Below, in pieces: positions 19,280 to 29,253 of a stretch of 64,000 bases of DNA. Positions within the stretch are counted from its first letter, which is position 1, and each line of letters opens with the position of its first letter. The stretch lies in the NCBI RefSeq assembly GCF_017743865.1, contig NZ_JAGHRJ010000002.1:62001-126000 (forward strand). The letters are read 5' to 3'. The notes beneath the pieces are model-generated. The model did no database searches and was not told the origin of the DNA. It saw nothing but the letters and a program-made list of their open reading frames with translations. The position numbers and the translations under genes are program-made. This stretch comes from Labrenzia sp. R4_2 (GTDB lineage Bacteria > Pseudomonadota > Alphaproteobacteria > Rhizobiales > Stappiaceae).

Positions 19280-21199
19280 ATGCTTGACTCATTGCGCAAG
19301 GGCGCAGGTACCTGGATTGCAAAACTGTTCATCGCCCTGCTGATCTTCAGCTTCGCGATCTGGGGTGTGACAGATTTCCTCCAGGGCTACGGCCAAAACA
19401 CGGTCGCCAAGGTCGGCGAAAAGGAAGTCTCCCTTTTGGAATTTGACCGTATGTACCGCCAGGACCTGAACCGGCTTGGGCAACAATTCGGACGTCCATT
19501 GACGCCGCAGGAAGGTGCGTCGCTGGGTATTCCGCAGCAAGCGCTGGCCCGCCTCATTGGCCAGGCGGCAATGAGCAATGCCGCGCAGGAGCTGAAAGTT
19601 GGAATCTCCGACGATCGCCTGGGCGCTATTATCCAGTCGGATCCGGCGTTCCAGGGTGCTTCCGGGCGGTATGACCGCAGCCGCCTTCAACAGGTGCTGA
19701 ACGCCAATGACTACCGGGAAGATGAATATGTGATCCTGCGCCGTCAGGAAGCAGAGCGTAGTCAGGTGATCGAAGGCCTCATCGGTGGCATGAGCGCGCC
19801 GCAAGCCTACCTTGCAGCTTTCGACGCCTTCCAGAATGAGACACGCTCCGTGGAGTATATTGCCATTGCGGCAGAGCAAATTGGCGACATAGAAGACCCG
19901 GCAGAAGATGCCCTTGTCACCTACTATGATGGCAAGAAGGCTGATTTCCGGGCTCCCGAATACCGCGAAATCAAGTATGTCGAACTTGTCCCATCGGCCC
20001 TTGCGCGTCCTGAAGACATCACGGATGCGGATGCCCGGTCGGAATATGATCGCCGGATTTCCGACTTCGCTGAACCAGAGCGCCGCAGTGTGCGCCAGTT
20101 GTCGTTCAACTCCGATGAAGATGCACAAGCTGCATCTGAGGCCTTGGCAGGCGGCAAAACCTTCGCGGACCTGATGGCAGACCGGAACCTCACCAACAAT
20201 GATGTCACGCTCGGCGTCATGTCCCGTGCGGACTTCCTCGACGATGCGATCGGGGACGCAGCCTTCGGGCTTTCCGCGGGCGAAACCAGCGATGTCGTTG
20301 ATGGGCGTTTCTCCAACGTCATCGTCAATGTTGAAGAAATCATTCCGGCAAACACGACCCCCTTCGCAGATGTGCGGGACGAGATTGTTGAGGAGCTCGC
20401 TCTAGAGCAAGCGGAACGTGAAATTCTCGATCTCCTTGATGAAATCGAAGACGCCCGCGCGGGCGGCGCCCTACTTGACGAGATCGGTGAGCGCTTCTCC
20501 TTGGCAGTCAAAAGCACCGGCTCTTTCGACCGCGAGGGCAAGACCACAATTGAGACCGATGCCATTCTGCCGGATGCGGAAGGCTTGATCGCGGGTGCGT
20601 TCGACAGCGACATCGGCATTGAAAACGACGTGCTTCAAATCGGCAATCGCGGATACCTCTGGTACGACGTGACCAGCGTCACTCCGGAACGGGATCGTGA
20701 CCTCGACGAAGTTCGGGATCAGGTTATTGCTGCGTGGAAATCGGATCAGCTAAACGAACGCCTCAGCCAAAAGGCTACCGATCTGTTCGCGAAAGCCGAG
20801 AGCGGCACCAGCTTGGGCGACCTTGCCGCTGCTGAAGGCGTAACAGTTCAAACCGCAGAAGGTGTCACGCGCAGTGTTCCGACCGGCGATCTTGGCCGCG
20901 ATGCGCTCACCGCGATCTTCGAAGGGCCGGCTGGCTCTGTTGCAACAGCCGAAACGGCCGACGGCAACGGCCGGGTCGTTCTGAAAGTCACCGGTTCTGA
21001 GATCCCAGAGTTTAACCCTGAGACGTCCGAAGTCACAGCGCTGGAAGGACAGCTCTCCCAACAGGTTCAAAATTCCTTGCTGGATCTGTTTGTTGCAGAA
21101 CAGGAAACCCGGGCAGGTGTTGACATCAACAGCGCTGCTGTTGCCCAGGTCATGGGCTTGAACCCGGATGGTACGGCTCACAGCGGCAGCGGAATGTAA
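19280..21199 (+). CDS. ppiD: PpiD/SurA-type membrane-anchored peptidyl-prolyl isomerase (chaperone)
   Basis: This 639-residue periplasmic folding factor has a single N-terminal membrane anchor ([20 protein letters not shown], residues 15-34). A SurA_N_3 chaperone region follows ([20 protein letters not shown]), then a parvulin-like middle domain and a long C-terminal helical part. It assists Sec-exported outer-membrane proteins as they leave the translocon. GGGAG precedes the ATG at 19280 by six bases. The gene is directly followed by trpD, with a single base between stop and start, an operon order known in Rhizobiales. The parvulin active site is divergent, so isomerase activity is uncertain. 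Confidence 0.9.
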   Translation: MLDSLRKGAGTWIAKLFIALLIFSFAIWGVTDFLQGYGQNTVAKVGEKEVSLLEFDRMYRQDLNRLGQQFGRPLTPQEGASLGIPQQALARLIGQAAMSNAAQELKVGISDDRLGAIIQSDPAFQGASGRYDRSRLQQVLNANDYREDEYVILRRQEAERSQVIEGLIGGMSAPQAYLAAFDAFQNETRSVEYIAIAAEQIGDIEDPAEDALVTYYDGKKADFRAPEYREIKYVELVPSALARPEDITDADARSEYDRRISDFAEPERRSVRQLSFNSDEDAQAASEALAGGKTFADLMADRNLTNNDVTLGVMSRADFLDDAIGDAAFGLSAGETSDVVDGRFSNVIVNVEEIIPANTTPFADVRDEIVEELALEQAEREILDLLDEIEDARAGGALLDEIGERFSLAVKSTGSFDREGKTTIETDAILPDAEGLIAGAFDSDIGIENDVLQIGNRGYLWYDVTSVTPERDRDLDEVRDQVIAAWKSDQLNERLSQKATDLFAKAESGTSLGDLAAAEGVTVQTAEGVTRSVPTGDLGRDALTAIFEGPAGSVATAETADGNGRVVLKVTGSEIPEFNPETSEVTALEGQLSQQVQNSLLDLFVAEQETRAGVDINSAAVAQVMGLNPDGTAHSGSGM

Positions 21200-21200
21200 T

Positions 21201-22214
21201 ATGCAGAGCTTCAAGGACTACATTGCCAAGGTCGCGGACGGGCATTCCCTGACCTTTGAAGAGGCCCGGAGCGCGTTCGACATTATCCTGAGCGGTTCGG
21301 CGACGCCGTCACAGCTCGGAGGCTTCCTGATGGCCTTGCGGGTGCGCGGTGAGACCGTTGCCGAAGTCACCGGTGCCGTTGCCACAATGCGCGAGAAGAT
21401 GCTGCCCGTCGATGCACCGGCAGATGCGATCGATATTGTTGGCACTGGTGGTGACAATTCCGGCAGCTACAACATCTCGACCTGCACGGCGCTGGTTGTT
21501 GCCGGTTGCGGGGTTCCGGTCGCGAAACATGGCAACCGCTCGCTGTCATCCAAGTCGGGCGCGTCAGAAGCACTGGTCGAGCTCGGTGTGGATATTGATG
21601 TCACGCCTGAGGTTATTTCGGACTGTATTTCCAAGGCAGGCATCGGCTTCATGTTTGCCCCGCTTCATCACGCCGCCATGAAAAATGTTGGCCCGACGCG
21701 GATGGAACTGGGTACGCGGACGATTTTCAATCTTTTAGGACCCCTGTCCTGCCCGGCCGGCGTGAAACGCCAGATGACCGGCGTCTTCGACCGCAAATGG
21801 GTCGAGCCAGTCGCCCAGGCCTTGAAGGAACTTGGAACAGAAAAAGCCTGGATCGTTCATGGGTCCGACGGCATGGATGAGATCACAACCACCGGTCCGA
21901 CATTCGTCTGCGAATTGTCCGGCGGCGAGATCCGCTCGTTCGAAGTCACGCCTGCAGACGCCGGTTTGCCAGAGGCCAAACTTGCGGATCTGAAAGGCGG
22001 TACACCAGCGCAAAACGCAAAGGCTTTGCGCGAAGTCCTCGCTGGTGCAAAAAACGCATACCGCGATGTCGTGATCTTCAACGCAGCGGCATCCTTGATC
22101 GTTGCGGACAAGGTCACCGACCTGAAGGAAGGCGTTGCAATGGCCGCCCAGTCTATTGATTCAGGATCTGCTGCAAGCACATTGAACGAACTCGTCGCAG
22201 TCTCGAACGGATAA
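21201..22214 (+). CDS. trpD: Anthranilate phosphoribosyltransferase
   Basis: TrpD joins anthranilate to PRPP in tryptophan synthesis. The start is the ATG at 21201, one base after the ppiD stop, giving [20 protein letters not shown]. The 337-residue protein has the [20 protein letters not shown]-binding motif, the [12 protein letters not shown] loop and [11 protein letters not shown], all conserved. The length is normal. It is followed by trpC after three bases. trpE and trpG are not in this window, consistent with the split trp genes of Rhizobiales. Confidence 0.97.
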   Translation: MQSFKDYIAKVADGHSLTFEEARSAFDIILSGSATPSQLGGFLMALRVRGETVAEVTGAVATMREKMLPVDAPADAIDIVGTGGDNSGSYNISTCTALVVAGCGVPVAKHGNRSLSSKSGASEALVELGVDIDVTPEVISDCISKAGIGFMFAPLHHAAMKNVGPTRMELGTRTIFNLLGPLSCPAGVKRQMTGVFDRKWVEPVAQALKELGTEKAWIVHGSDGMDEITTTGPTFVCELSGGEIRSFEVTPADAGLPEAKLADLKGGTPAQNAKALREVLAGAKNAYRDVVIFNAAASLIVADKVTDLKEGVAMAAQSIDSGSAASTLNELVAVSNG

Positions 22215-22217
22215 GAC

Positions 22218-23030
22218 ATGGCCGACATACTTCAAAAAATCGAAGCCTATAAGCGCGATGAGATCGCAGCTGCGGAGGCAGCGGTCTCTCTCGACGATCT
22301 GAAGGCACGTATTCAGGATGTGAGTGCACCGCGTGGTTTTCAAAAATCCATTGAAGCCAAACATGCTGCTGGCGACTACGCTCTGATTGCCGAGATCAAA
22401 AAGGCGAGCCCTTCCAAGGGGCTTATTCGCGAGGATTTCGATCCGCCGCTGCTTGCAAAAGCTTATGAAGCCGGCGGCGCTGCATGCCTGTCTGTTCTGA
22501 CCGACACGCCTTCATTCCAGGGCAAGCCAGAGTTTTTGACCGCGGCTCGTGATGCCGTCAGCCTCCCTGCCCTGCGCAAGGATTTTCTCTACGACACCTA
22601 TCAGGTCTACGAAGCGAGAGCCTGGGGCGGGGACTGTATCCTAATCATTCTCGCTGCGATCGATGACGACACGGCGAAGGCGCTCGAAGACACGGCGTTT
22701 GATCTCGGCATGGACGTCCTTCTGGAAGTTCACAACGCGGAAGAACTGGAACGCGCGCTCAAGCTGTCGTCTCCTTTGATGGGCATCAACAATCGAAACC
22801 TGAAGACATTCGAGACCAAACTGGAAACCAGCGAAGAACTGGCGCCGATGATCCCTGATGACCGGATCATCGTCGGCGAATCTGGACTGTTCACGCCAGT
22901 CGATCTTGCGCGGATGAACAAGGTAGGCATTTCCACCTTCCTCATCGGGGAAAGCCTGATGCGCCAGCAAGACGTCGCCTCAGCCACGAAGTCTCTTCTT
23001 GCCAAAGAAACACTGTCAAAGGCAGGCTGA
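22218..23030 (+). CDS. trpC: Indole-3-glycerol phosphate synthase
   Basis: TrpC closes the indole ring to give indole-3-glycerol phosphate. The 270-residue TIM-barrel protein is single-function (no TrpF fusion). It has the catalytic Lys in [13 protein letters not shown], the [20 protein letters not shown] motif, [11 protein letters not shown] and the phosphate-binding GESGL. It is tightly spaced with trpD upstream and moaC downstream in one operon. Confidence 0.97.
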   Translation: MADILQKIEAYKRDEIAAAEAAVSLDDLKARIQDVSAPRGFQKSIEAKHAAGDYALIAEIKKASPSKGLIREDFDPPLLAKAYEAGGAACLSVLTDTPSFQGKPEFLTAARDAVSLPALRKDFLYDTYQVYEARAWGGDCILIILAAIDDDTAKALEDTAFDLGMDVLLEVHNAEELERALKLSSPLMGINNRNLKTFETKLETSEELAPMIPDDRIIVGESGLFTPVDLARMNKVGISTFLIGESLMRQQDVASATKSLLAKETLSKAG

Positions 23031-23033
23031 CAC

Positions 23034-23540
23034 GTGGCTGAACCAACCCTCACACATTTGGATGCGGCTGGTGCGGCCAACATGGTCGATGTCTCCGAAA
23101 AGGAAACAACACACCGGATCGCCGTTGCGCGCGGACACATCACCATGCGCGCTGAAACCCTGGAACTCATCCGTTCCGGGAACGCCAAAAAAGGCGATGT
23201 GATTGGAACTGCCCGGATTGCGGGCATCTTGGCTGCCAAAAAAACCCACGAGCTTATCCCGCTCTGTCACCCGCTGATGCTGTCCAAGGTAAACGTCGAC
23301 ATTGAGCCGGACGACAGTCTCCCCGGCCTTGTTGTTACGGCGACCACAAAAGTCAGCGGCCAAACCGGTGTTGAAATGGAAGCGCTGACAGCGTGTTCGC
23401 TGACTTGCCTTACCATCTATGACATGGCCAAGGCCGTCGATCGCGGCATGGTCATCGGAGATATTCGGCTTGTTGAGAAGGCTGGCGGAAAATCCGGGCA
23501 CTGGACATTGGAAAAGGACGGCAGTGAGGGCGGCACCTGA
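23034..23540 (+). CDS. moaC: Cyclic pyranopterin monophosphate synthase
   Basis: MoaC acts with MoaA to turn GTP into cyclic pyranopterin monophosphate in molybdenum cofactor synthesis. The 168-residue protein starts at a GTG (23034) three bases after trpC. It has the conserved [13 protein letters not shown] and [20 protein letters not shown] active-site stretches, and ends with [10 protein letters not shown]. The length is normal. It overlaps moeA by one base, a sign of coupling. Confidence 0.96.
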   Translation: MAEPTLTHLDAAGAANMVDVSEKETTHRIAVARGHITMRAETLELIRSGNAKKGDVIGTARIAGILAAKKTHELIPLCHPLMLSKVNVDIEPDDSLPGLVVTATTKVSGQTGVEMEALTACSLTCLTIYDMAKAVDRGMVIGDIRLVEKAGGKSGHWTLEKDGSEGGT

Positions 23541-24745
23541 TGAGCCTGATGCCGGTTTCGGAGGCCCTTGATAAGCTCTTGAAAGGCGTTGCTCCTCTGG
23601 AGGCGGAGACTGTACCGCTGGAGGCAGCCAATGGCCGGTTTCTCGCAAGGCCCCTCGCCTCAACGCGAACACAGCCGCCATTTGCGGCATCCGCGATGGA
23701 TGGCTATGCGATTCGGCACTCCGATTTGACATCCGAGTTAACAGAACTAGACGTCATCGGCGAAGCTCCGGCAGGTCATGGATATTCCGGACAGGTTGGT
23801 CCGGGACAAGCGGTTCGGATCTTCACTGGCGCCCCGGTTCCCGAAGGTGCCGACACCATCTTGATCCAGGAAAACGCCGAACGTTGCGATGATCGGATCA
23901 AGGTTCTGGAAAACCCCGCAAAACGCGCGTTCGTTCGCGCGGCCGGGCTGGATTTCTCAGAAGGCGACATCCTCCTAAATCCACCGTTGAAACTCGACTA
24001 TCGACATTTGGCTCTTGCCGCTGCGATGAACCATGCGGTCTTACCCGTCGTGAAGCGACCCAAGGTTGCCATCCTCGCAACAGGCGACGAACTTGTCCGG
24101 CCAGGCGGCAGACCCGGCCCTGACCAAATCATTGCGTCCAATCATGCCGGCATTGCGGCGATGGTTGAGGACTGCGGCGGGGAACCGCTCGACCTTGGCA
24201 TTTCACCCGATGAACCAAAGGAACTTGCGGCTTGCGTTAAGCGGGCCATTACCGAAGAGGCCGACATTCTTGTAACCCTTGGCGGCGCGTCCGTCGGCGA
24301 TCACGATCTTGTACAGGATGTTCTTGGCAATGAGGGGATGGACCTGTCGTTCTGGCGGATCGCTATGCGCCCCGGAAAGCCTCTGATGGCGGGCCGCCTC
24401 GGGAAAACAAAGGTTCTCGGGCTTCCTGGAAACCCGGTATCCAGTCTCGTGTGCGGTCTTTTGTTCCTAAAGCCGCTCATCGCAAAAATGCTAGGCGCTC
24501 CGAATGGTTCGGCAACTCCAAAAGAAGCAATCTTGGCCGAGGCGATCGGGGAAAACGACCGGCGGCAGGACTATGTGCGTGCAATGCTCAGTGAAGACGC
24601 TGATGGCCGGCTGATTGCAGCTCCGTTCCCAAAACAAGACAGCTCAATGCTGGCCCTCCTGGCAAAATCGGGCGGATTGATCGTACGCCCGCCGTTTGCA
24701 CCGGCTGAGCCCGCAGGTGCTGCTGTTCCTGTATTGGTTCTTTGA
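23540..24745 (+). CDS. moeA: Molybdopterin molybdenumtransferase
   Basis: MoeA inserts molybdate into adenylated molybdopterin. The 401-residue protein has the family motifs in order: SAMDGYAIR near residue 53, FTGAPVPEGADTI near 95, ATGDELV near 180, GGASVGDHDLV near 252, RPGKPLMAG and LPGNPVSS. It is the last gene of the forward operon and overlaps moaC by one base (TGATG). In many Rhizobiales lexA follows moeA; here a converging signalling gene follows instead. Confidence 0.96.
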   Translation: MSLMPVSEALDKLLKGVAPLEAETVPLEAANGRFLARPLASTRTQPPFAASAMDGYAIRHSDLTSELTELDVIGEAPAGHGYSGQVGPGQAVRIFTGAPVPEGADTILIQENAERCDDRIKVLENPAKRAFVRAAGLDFSEGDILLNPPLKLDYRHLALAAAMNHAVLPVVKRPKVAILATGDELVRPGGRPGPDQIIASNHAGIAAMVEDCGGEPLDLGISPDEPKELAACVKRAITEEADILVTLGGASVGDHDLVQDVLGNEGMDLSFWRIAMRPGKPLMAGRLGKTKVLGLPGNPVSSLVCGLLFLKPLIAKMLGAPNGSATPKEAILAEAIGENDRRQDYVRAMLSEDADGRLIAAPFPKQDSSMLALLAKSGGLIVRPPFAPAEPAGAAVPVLVL

Positions 24746-24761
24746 CGGATCAGTATAAACG

Positions 24762-24785
24762 AGCGGAAGCAGCATCGGTTCCGCT
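24762..24785. terminator. Hairpin between converging moeA and EAL genes
   Basis: AGCGGAA (24762-24768) and TTCCGCT (24779-24785) form a 7-bp stem around a 10-base loop in the short convergent gap. Neither side has a strong T tract, so termination is plausible but not certain. Confidence 0.35.
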
Positions 24786-24792
24786 AATAGTA

Positions 24793-27036
24793 TCAACCAA
24801 AAGCGAAGCCAGGCTCCACGGCCTTGTTGATAAAGTCCGTCAGGTCCGCCGCGCTGAGGGGCTTGGAGTAGAGATAGCCCTGCAGGTAGCTGCAGTTGAG
24901 ATCCTGCATGATTTTCCGTTGCGCAACGGTCTCAACACCCTCAGCGGTCACGCTCAGGTCAAGCGCCTTTGCAACAGCCAGAAGCGACTTCACAACAGCA
25001 AGCGCATCGGGATCTTGATCCATGTGCATGATAAAGCTGCGGTCGATCTTAATGCCATCGACCGGAAGCTTCCGAAGGTAGCTTAGGGACGAGTACCCAG
25101 TTCCAAAGTCATCAATAACAACAGTTGCCCCGCGTTTGCGAAGCCACGTCAAAAGATCAAGGGTGACCTGGTCGTTGCTGAGGAACAAGCCTTCCGTGAC
25201 CTCAAACACCAGCCGGTTCAAAGACAGCTCGGCGTTGGTCGCAGCGTCCTCGATATCCTTATAGATCCGGCTGGCATGCACCTGGCGGGGTGACAGGTTT
25301 ACATTCAACCGAACCTGATCAGAAATACCCTGAAAGTTGCTGAACTCAGAGAAAGACGTCCGGAACATCCAGGCACCGATCTCGGTAATCAACCCACTGG
25401 TTTCCGCCGCTTCAATCATGCTTGCGGTGTTCAGGAAGGCACCACCTGGTGTGCGGAACCGCATCAAGGCCTCAAAGGAAGCGATGCTCTCATCCTTGGC
25501 AGACATGATCGGCTGATAGTGAGCGGAAAACTCCGTCTGCTCCTGACCACCTGTAAGCAAAGAAGCAAGACGAAGCCGTTCAAATGCCGCTTCCTGCATC
25601 AAAGGATTGAACACAGCGTAGCTGCTGTTGGCATTCTGCCGCACGTCGTTGAGCGCAATAGAAGCCTGACGAGCAATGTCTTCAGCTGCATTGGACGGAT
25701 CAGACGACATAGCGAAACCAAGACGTGGACGCAGTGTCAGTTGTGTGTCGTCCAAACGGATGGGTTCCTGAAACGCCTCTTCCACGCGGGCAACGACGTC
25801 CTGTACATCGTCATCGCTGTTGCCCTTCAAAAGGATCAAAAACTCATCCCGTTCCTTGCGTGCAATCGACAAGGCGTCCGGGAAGGTCCGCGACAAACGG
25901 TGGCCGGTTTTTCTCAAGACACCAGAGGCCTTTTCGTCACCGATTCCGTCAACAATGACCCGGAACCGCTGGATATCTGCGTGCACGACCAGCAATTTGG
26001 AAGCTGTGAGCGTATTCCTGTAGAAAGCTTCCAAAAAACCGGAAAAGGTCGACAGACCCGTCATCCGATCCACATAAGCGAGATTTCGGATGTGCTCCAA
26101 CAACCCGGTTTTCTCATAACCAAGGGCAGCATTCGACACGAAGAGCTGTACCACTTCGGAACCGACAAGTTCTTCAAGTTCCTCGTAGGTGGTTCCGAGA
26201 TAAAGAGCGCCGGACATACCGTTGCGGGTGACCAAAGGCAGTGCAACGCCGTCTGCGTTCGCGCACATTTCTTGTGTCTCGATACATTGAGCAACTGCCT
26301 GGCGAATATCGCTGCTGCTGATCACATCGAGCGGCAAATCAACCTTGTCTTCATGGATGCCTCGGGCGGACAGTACCCGAACTCCAACCTTATCCGAACC
26401 TGCGTACTCAGGCAGGGTCTCGTAACCGCACAAGAGACAATCGATTGGTTTACCGATCAAAGCGGTAAACTGCTCAAGCACGGCAGATGCAAACTCACTG
26501 AGCGCGTTCTGCTGGACGATTTCCGCAAAGTGCGCGTTCAATTCCTTCAGCTTCTTGCGGTTGGTTTCAATTGACATCACCAGCTTGTAACCGCGCAATG
26601 CTGTTACGATCGCGGTGATCAGCTTGGTGCGCGACAACTCCGCTTTTTCTGCATATCCGTCGATGTCGAATTTCATGATGACATCGGTCTGAGGGGCATA
26701 GCCGGGCTGACCGGTCCTCAGAATCAGCCTGGTGAAGCGATTCCCAAGATCCTTGCGAATCCAGCTGACCAGACCGAGACCGGCGGTGTCGCTTTCCATC
26801 ACAACGTCGACGAGCGCCACCGGGATGTCATCGTTTTCTTGAAGGATCTGCTTGGCTTCATGCGCAGACAAAGCGTGCAACAACTGGAACGGACGGTTCT
26901 CGAACCGGCATCCCGAGACTGCGATACGTGTGACCTCATGCACGTCCGGATCGTCGTCGACGATCAGAACCTTCCAGGGCTTTTCAAGCTCCTCGCCGGT
27001 CTTAGGCTCAGAAGGCGCCAGAAAATCCATCACCAT
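24793..27036 (-). CDS. Response regulator with DUF3369, degenerate GGDEF and EAL phosphodiesterase domains
   Basis: This 747-residue protein has an N-terminal receiver domain with the acidic pair in VLIVDDDPD and phosphoacceptor Asp77 (VALVDVVM). A DUF3369 sensor-like region spans about 150-310. A GGDEF-like domain has lost its active site (ARKERDEF in place of GGDEF, about 392-399). A full EAL domain has EALMR (522-526), FEVTE (611-615), DDFGTGYSS (642-650), KIDRSF (664) and AEGVE (698-702). The EAL residues needed for c-di-GMP hydrolysis are all present, so it is probably an active phosphodiesterase switched by phosphorylation. It follows the kinase gene by one base and is its likely partner. 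The likely output is lower c-di-GMP and more motility. Confidence 0.92.
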   Translation of the reverse strand: MVMDFLAPSEPKTGEELEKPWKVLIVDDDPDVHEVTRIAVSGCRFENRPFQLLHALSAHEAKQILQENDDIPVALVDVVMESDTAGLGLVSWIRKDLGNRFTRLILRTGQPGYAPQTDVIMKFDIDGYAEKAELSRTKLITAIVTALRGYKLVMSIETNRKKLKELNAHFAEIVQQNALSEFASAVLEQFTALIGKPIDCLLCGYETLPEYAGSDKVGVRVLSARGIHEDKVDLPLDVISSSDIRQAVAQCIETQEMCANADGVALPLVTRNGMSGALYLGTTYEELEELVGSEVVQLFVSNAALGYEKTGLLEHIRNLAYVDRMTGLSTFSGFLEAFYRNTLTASKLLVVHADIQRFRVIVDGIGDEKASGVLRKTGHRLSRTFPDALSIARKERDEFLILLKGNSDDDVQDVVARVEEAFQEPIRLDDTQLTLRPRLGFAMSSDPSNAAEDIARQASIALNDVRQNANSSYAVFNPLMQEAAFERLRLASLLTGGQEQTEFSAHYQPIMSAKDESIASFEALMRFRTPGGAFLNTASMIEAAETSGLITEIGAWMFRTSFSEFSNFQGISDQVRLNVNLSPRQVHASRIYKDIEDAATNAELSLNRLVFEVTEGLFLSNDQVTLDLLTWLRKRGATVVIDDFGTGYSSLSYLRKLPVDGIKIDRSFIMHMDQDPDALAVVKSLLAVAKALDLSVTAEGVETVAQRKIMQDLNCSYLQGYLYSKPLSAADLTDFINKAVEPGFAFG

Positions 27037-27037
27037 G

Positions 27038-28639
27038 TCAATGCACCTTCGTCGTTGTTGTTATGTGTGCCTTTTTCTTCTGCGGTTCCGTCACCGGGAT
27101 CTCAACAGTAAACTCAGTACCATGTCCAACCTTTGATGACACGGAGATTGTGCCATTCAATGCTTCGGTTGCAAGCTGATAACAAATGGCCATACCGAGC
27201 CCGGATCCCCCTTTACCGAATTTCGTCGTAAAAAACGGTTCAAAGACTTTCTTCAAATTCTTGTCGGGTATCCCAACCCCATCGTCGCGGCACTTGAACA
27301 CGATCGTGCGGCCAGCAGCGCCAGCTCCCTTGCTTCGATTTTCAATGCTTGACGACAGCCGGATGGTCCCGTGCTCTCTACCCTCATATGCGTGCTTTAC
27401 CGCATTCTCGACAAAGTTAGAGACGAGTTGGCTGACAGCCCCTGGATAGCTGTCTATGACCTGATCACCATCAAGATCGAGCTCGAGCTTAAAAGGAGTC
27501 TTCTGAAGTGTTGGCTGCAAGGTCGCGATTGTCTCACGGATAATGTGATCAAAATTGAAGGCCCGCTTCTTTTCACTTTGCCGGTCAACGGCAACTTGCC
27601 GGAAGTTCCCGACCAGCTCGCGGGCACGCGCCAAGGTCTTCTCGATGATGCTTGCGGTTTCAGATATCCGCGCGACCTCATTTTCCAGCGCTTCTTTGCT
27701 CAAAGTTTGGCGCTCGAGTTCGTCATCCAGAAGTGTCGCCGAATCCTTGATGGTTGTGGCTGCCATCAAGGCATTGCCCAACGGAGTGTTGAGTTCATGT
27801 GACACACCGGCAACGAGAGACCCGAGCGCTGCCAGATTGTCAGCCTGAATAAGCTCTTCTTGAACCAATTTCAGCTGCTCCGTGCGGTGTGTGACCAGCT
27901 CTTCAAGATTGGTTTGGTACTCTTGGATTTTCTGCAGATCCAAGTGGCGCCGCTGCACCATCGACTGAAGGCTGGATGCAAGAATGCCGATCTCATCCGC
28001 CCGACCCGGCATCAAGGCCTCGGTGGGCGGGTCCTCGATCAAACGCGGCGTTGAGAGATATGCAACGATCTCGGACAGAGGCAGCCCGATCAGCCTGTGA
28101 AAAATACTCCGGATCACAAACGCCAACACGAGCAAATAGGCGATAATCGCCGTCACGATGAGCCCGACAGTGGAAATAATCTCGTACGAAATGGAGTTTC
28201 GGTCGATCATAATAAAGACCTGACCGATCATATCCTTGTGCAGGATCGTGCTTGGTGAATTCAGCGTATAACTGAGGGCCGACTGACGACGATCATCTGC
28301 GGGCGGATCTCCAAAATTACCTGTATCCGGGGTCTCGACCCAAACCTTTTCGACGACTTCGAGGCTCTCAAGACCACGGATCAACTGCAATGTTGCGTCC
28401 GCATTGACTGTCCAAATTGCGCGCTCAAAAGGTCGCTTTGTCGCCTGGAAGAAAGCTTCTGTTACCCGAATGGCGCGAGCGTGTGATGCGTCCCATGTAA
28501 TCTTTGTCAGAATACCGATGAAAATGATGCCGAGGACTGCAAACAATCCAAGTGTATAAACAATAAAGGTTCGCGACAGGCTGTTCCGGCCCATCTCTGA
28601 TGCCGCAAACGGCAAAGACGTACTGGCACTCGAACTCAA
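27038..28639 (-). CDS. Sensor histidine kinase (membrane-bound, HAMP)
   Basis: This 533-residue kinase has two membrane helices, at about 25-46 and 156-178. They flank a periplasmic sensor of about 110 residues with no recognised fold. A HAMP-like segment and coiled coil follow. The HisKA domain has phosphoacceptor His281 in GVSHELNTPLGNAL. The HATPase domain shows the N box ENAVKHA (Asn412), DDGVGIP (452) and GKGGSGLGMA (475). The TTG start at 28639 has AAGGGGGC upstream; an ATG at 28594 is an alternative. It is transcribed with the EAL response regulator, which is the likely phosphate acceptor. The sensed signal is unknown. Confidence 0.92.
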   Translation of the reverse strand: MSSSASTSLPFAASEMGRNSLSRTFIVYTLGLFAVLGIIFIGILTKITWDASHARAIRVTEAFFQATKRPFERAIWTVNADATLQLIRGLESLEVVEKVWVETPDTGNFGDPPADDRRQSALSYTLNSPSTILHKDMIGQVFIMIDRNSISYEIISTVGLIVTAIIAYLLVLAFVIRSIFHRLIGLPLSEIVAYLSTPRLIEDPPTEALMPGRADEIGILASSLQSMVQRRHLDLQKIQEYQTNLEELVTHRTEQLKLVQEELIQADNLAALGSLVAGVSHELNTPLGNALMAATTIKDSATLLDDELERQTLSKEALENEVARISETASIIEKTLARARELVGNFRQVAVDRQSEKKRAFNFDHIIRETIATLQPTLQKTPFKLELDLDGDQVIDSYPGAVSQLVSNFVENAVKHAYEGREHGTIRLSSSIENRSKGAGAAGRTIVFKCRDDGVGIPDKNLKKVFEPFFTTKFGKGGSGLGMAICYQLATEALNGTISVSSKVGHGTEFTVEIPVTEPQKKKAHITTTTKVH

Positions 28640-29253
28640 ATCACTGCCCCCTTGACCGGAGCTTCAAAAGCCGAATTACCAACCAACACCAAGGCACCGA
28701 TCAGCCCTTGATCACTGCGCGGACTGTCACCTTTAGGAAATCGACACCCACTCGACAAACAATTGCTCCAGATCATTCTAACTCCAACAACGTCAGACCG
28801 ACCATCGGAAAAAGATTTAACAAGTCTCAAAGCCCAACTCGTTTGAAGAGATTGGTCTAGTTTTCTAAATTTTTCTTAAAAGACAATTGTAACTAACGCC
28901 TATATCCGCAAATAAGACGAGTTTTTTCACGCGCTTTTTGCGTGGCGATCAGCATTCCTGTTAAAACAGCTATTCAGGAGCGCCGATAGACGCGTTGTCC
29001 GCCTAAGCTAAAAGCCTAACTTTGCTCATTAAAACAAGTTTGCAGAAACGCAAATGATTAAGCTGTATTCAAAAGAAACAAGGTGTATCGGCAAAAGCTC
29101 GAAAATGGTGGGCTACCGCCCAAAAAAGCGGATTCAATACAGTTGTTTTAGCAGGTATTATTGCGAATGCCGGAGTCATGAATGACTCCGGCTGCATACA
29201 AAGGTCCTGAAGGCCCGGGGGATAGGCCAGGACATTCTGACTAAGTCAGCACT
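28640..29253. other. 614-bp AT-rich intergenic region with several hairpins
   Basis: No credible protein-coding frame is seen. The region holds the kinase promoter side (28640-28900), a small hairpin CACGC...GCGTG near 28930-28946, a GGGC-TACC-GCCC hairpin followed by six A near 29112-29128, and the two stronger hairpins listed separately at 29169-29233. An unannotated small RNA is possible but not shown. Confidence 0.5.
29169..29233 (-). terminator. Two consecutive hairpins downstream of ftcR
   Basis: On the ftcR side, GTCCT/AGGAC with an inner GGCC/GGCC pairing (29204-29233) forms one hairpin. GCCGGAGTCA/TGACTCCGGC (29169-29192) forms a perfect 10-bp stem with a 4-base loop. They start about 20 bases after the ftcR stop. 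The second lacks a clear U run, so this may be a terminator, a 3'-end stabilising structure, or part of a small RNA. Confidence 0.5.

Noticed and set aside
25519..26574. A 351-residue forward open frame
   Set aside because: It is antisense to the EAL response regulator and has the composition of a shadow frame.
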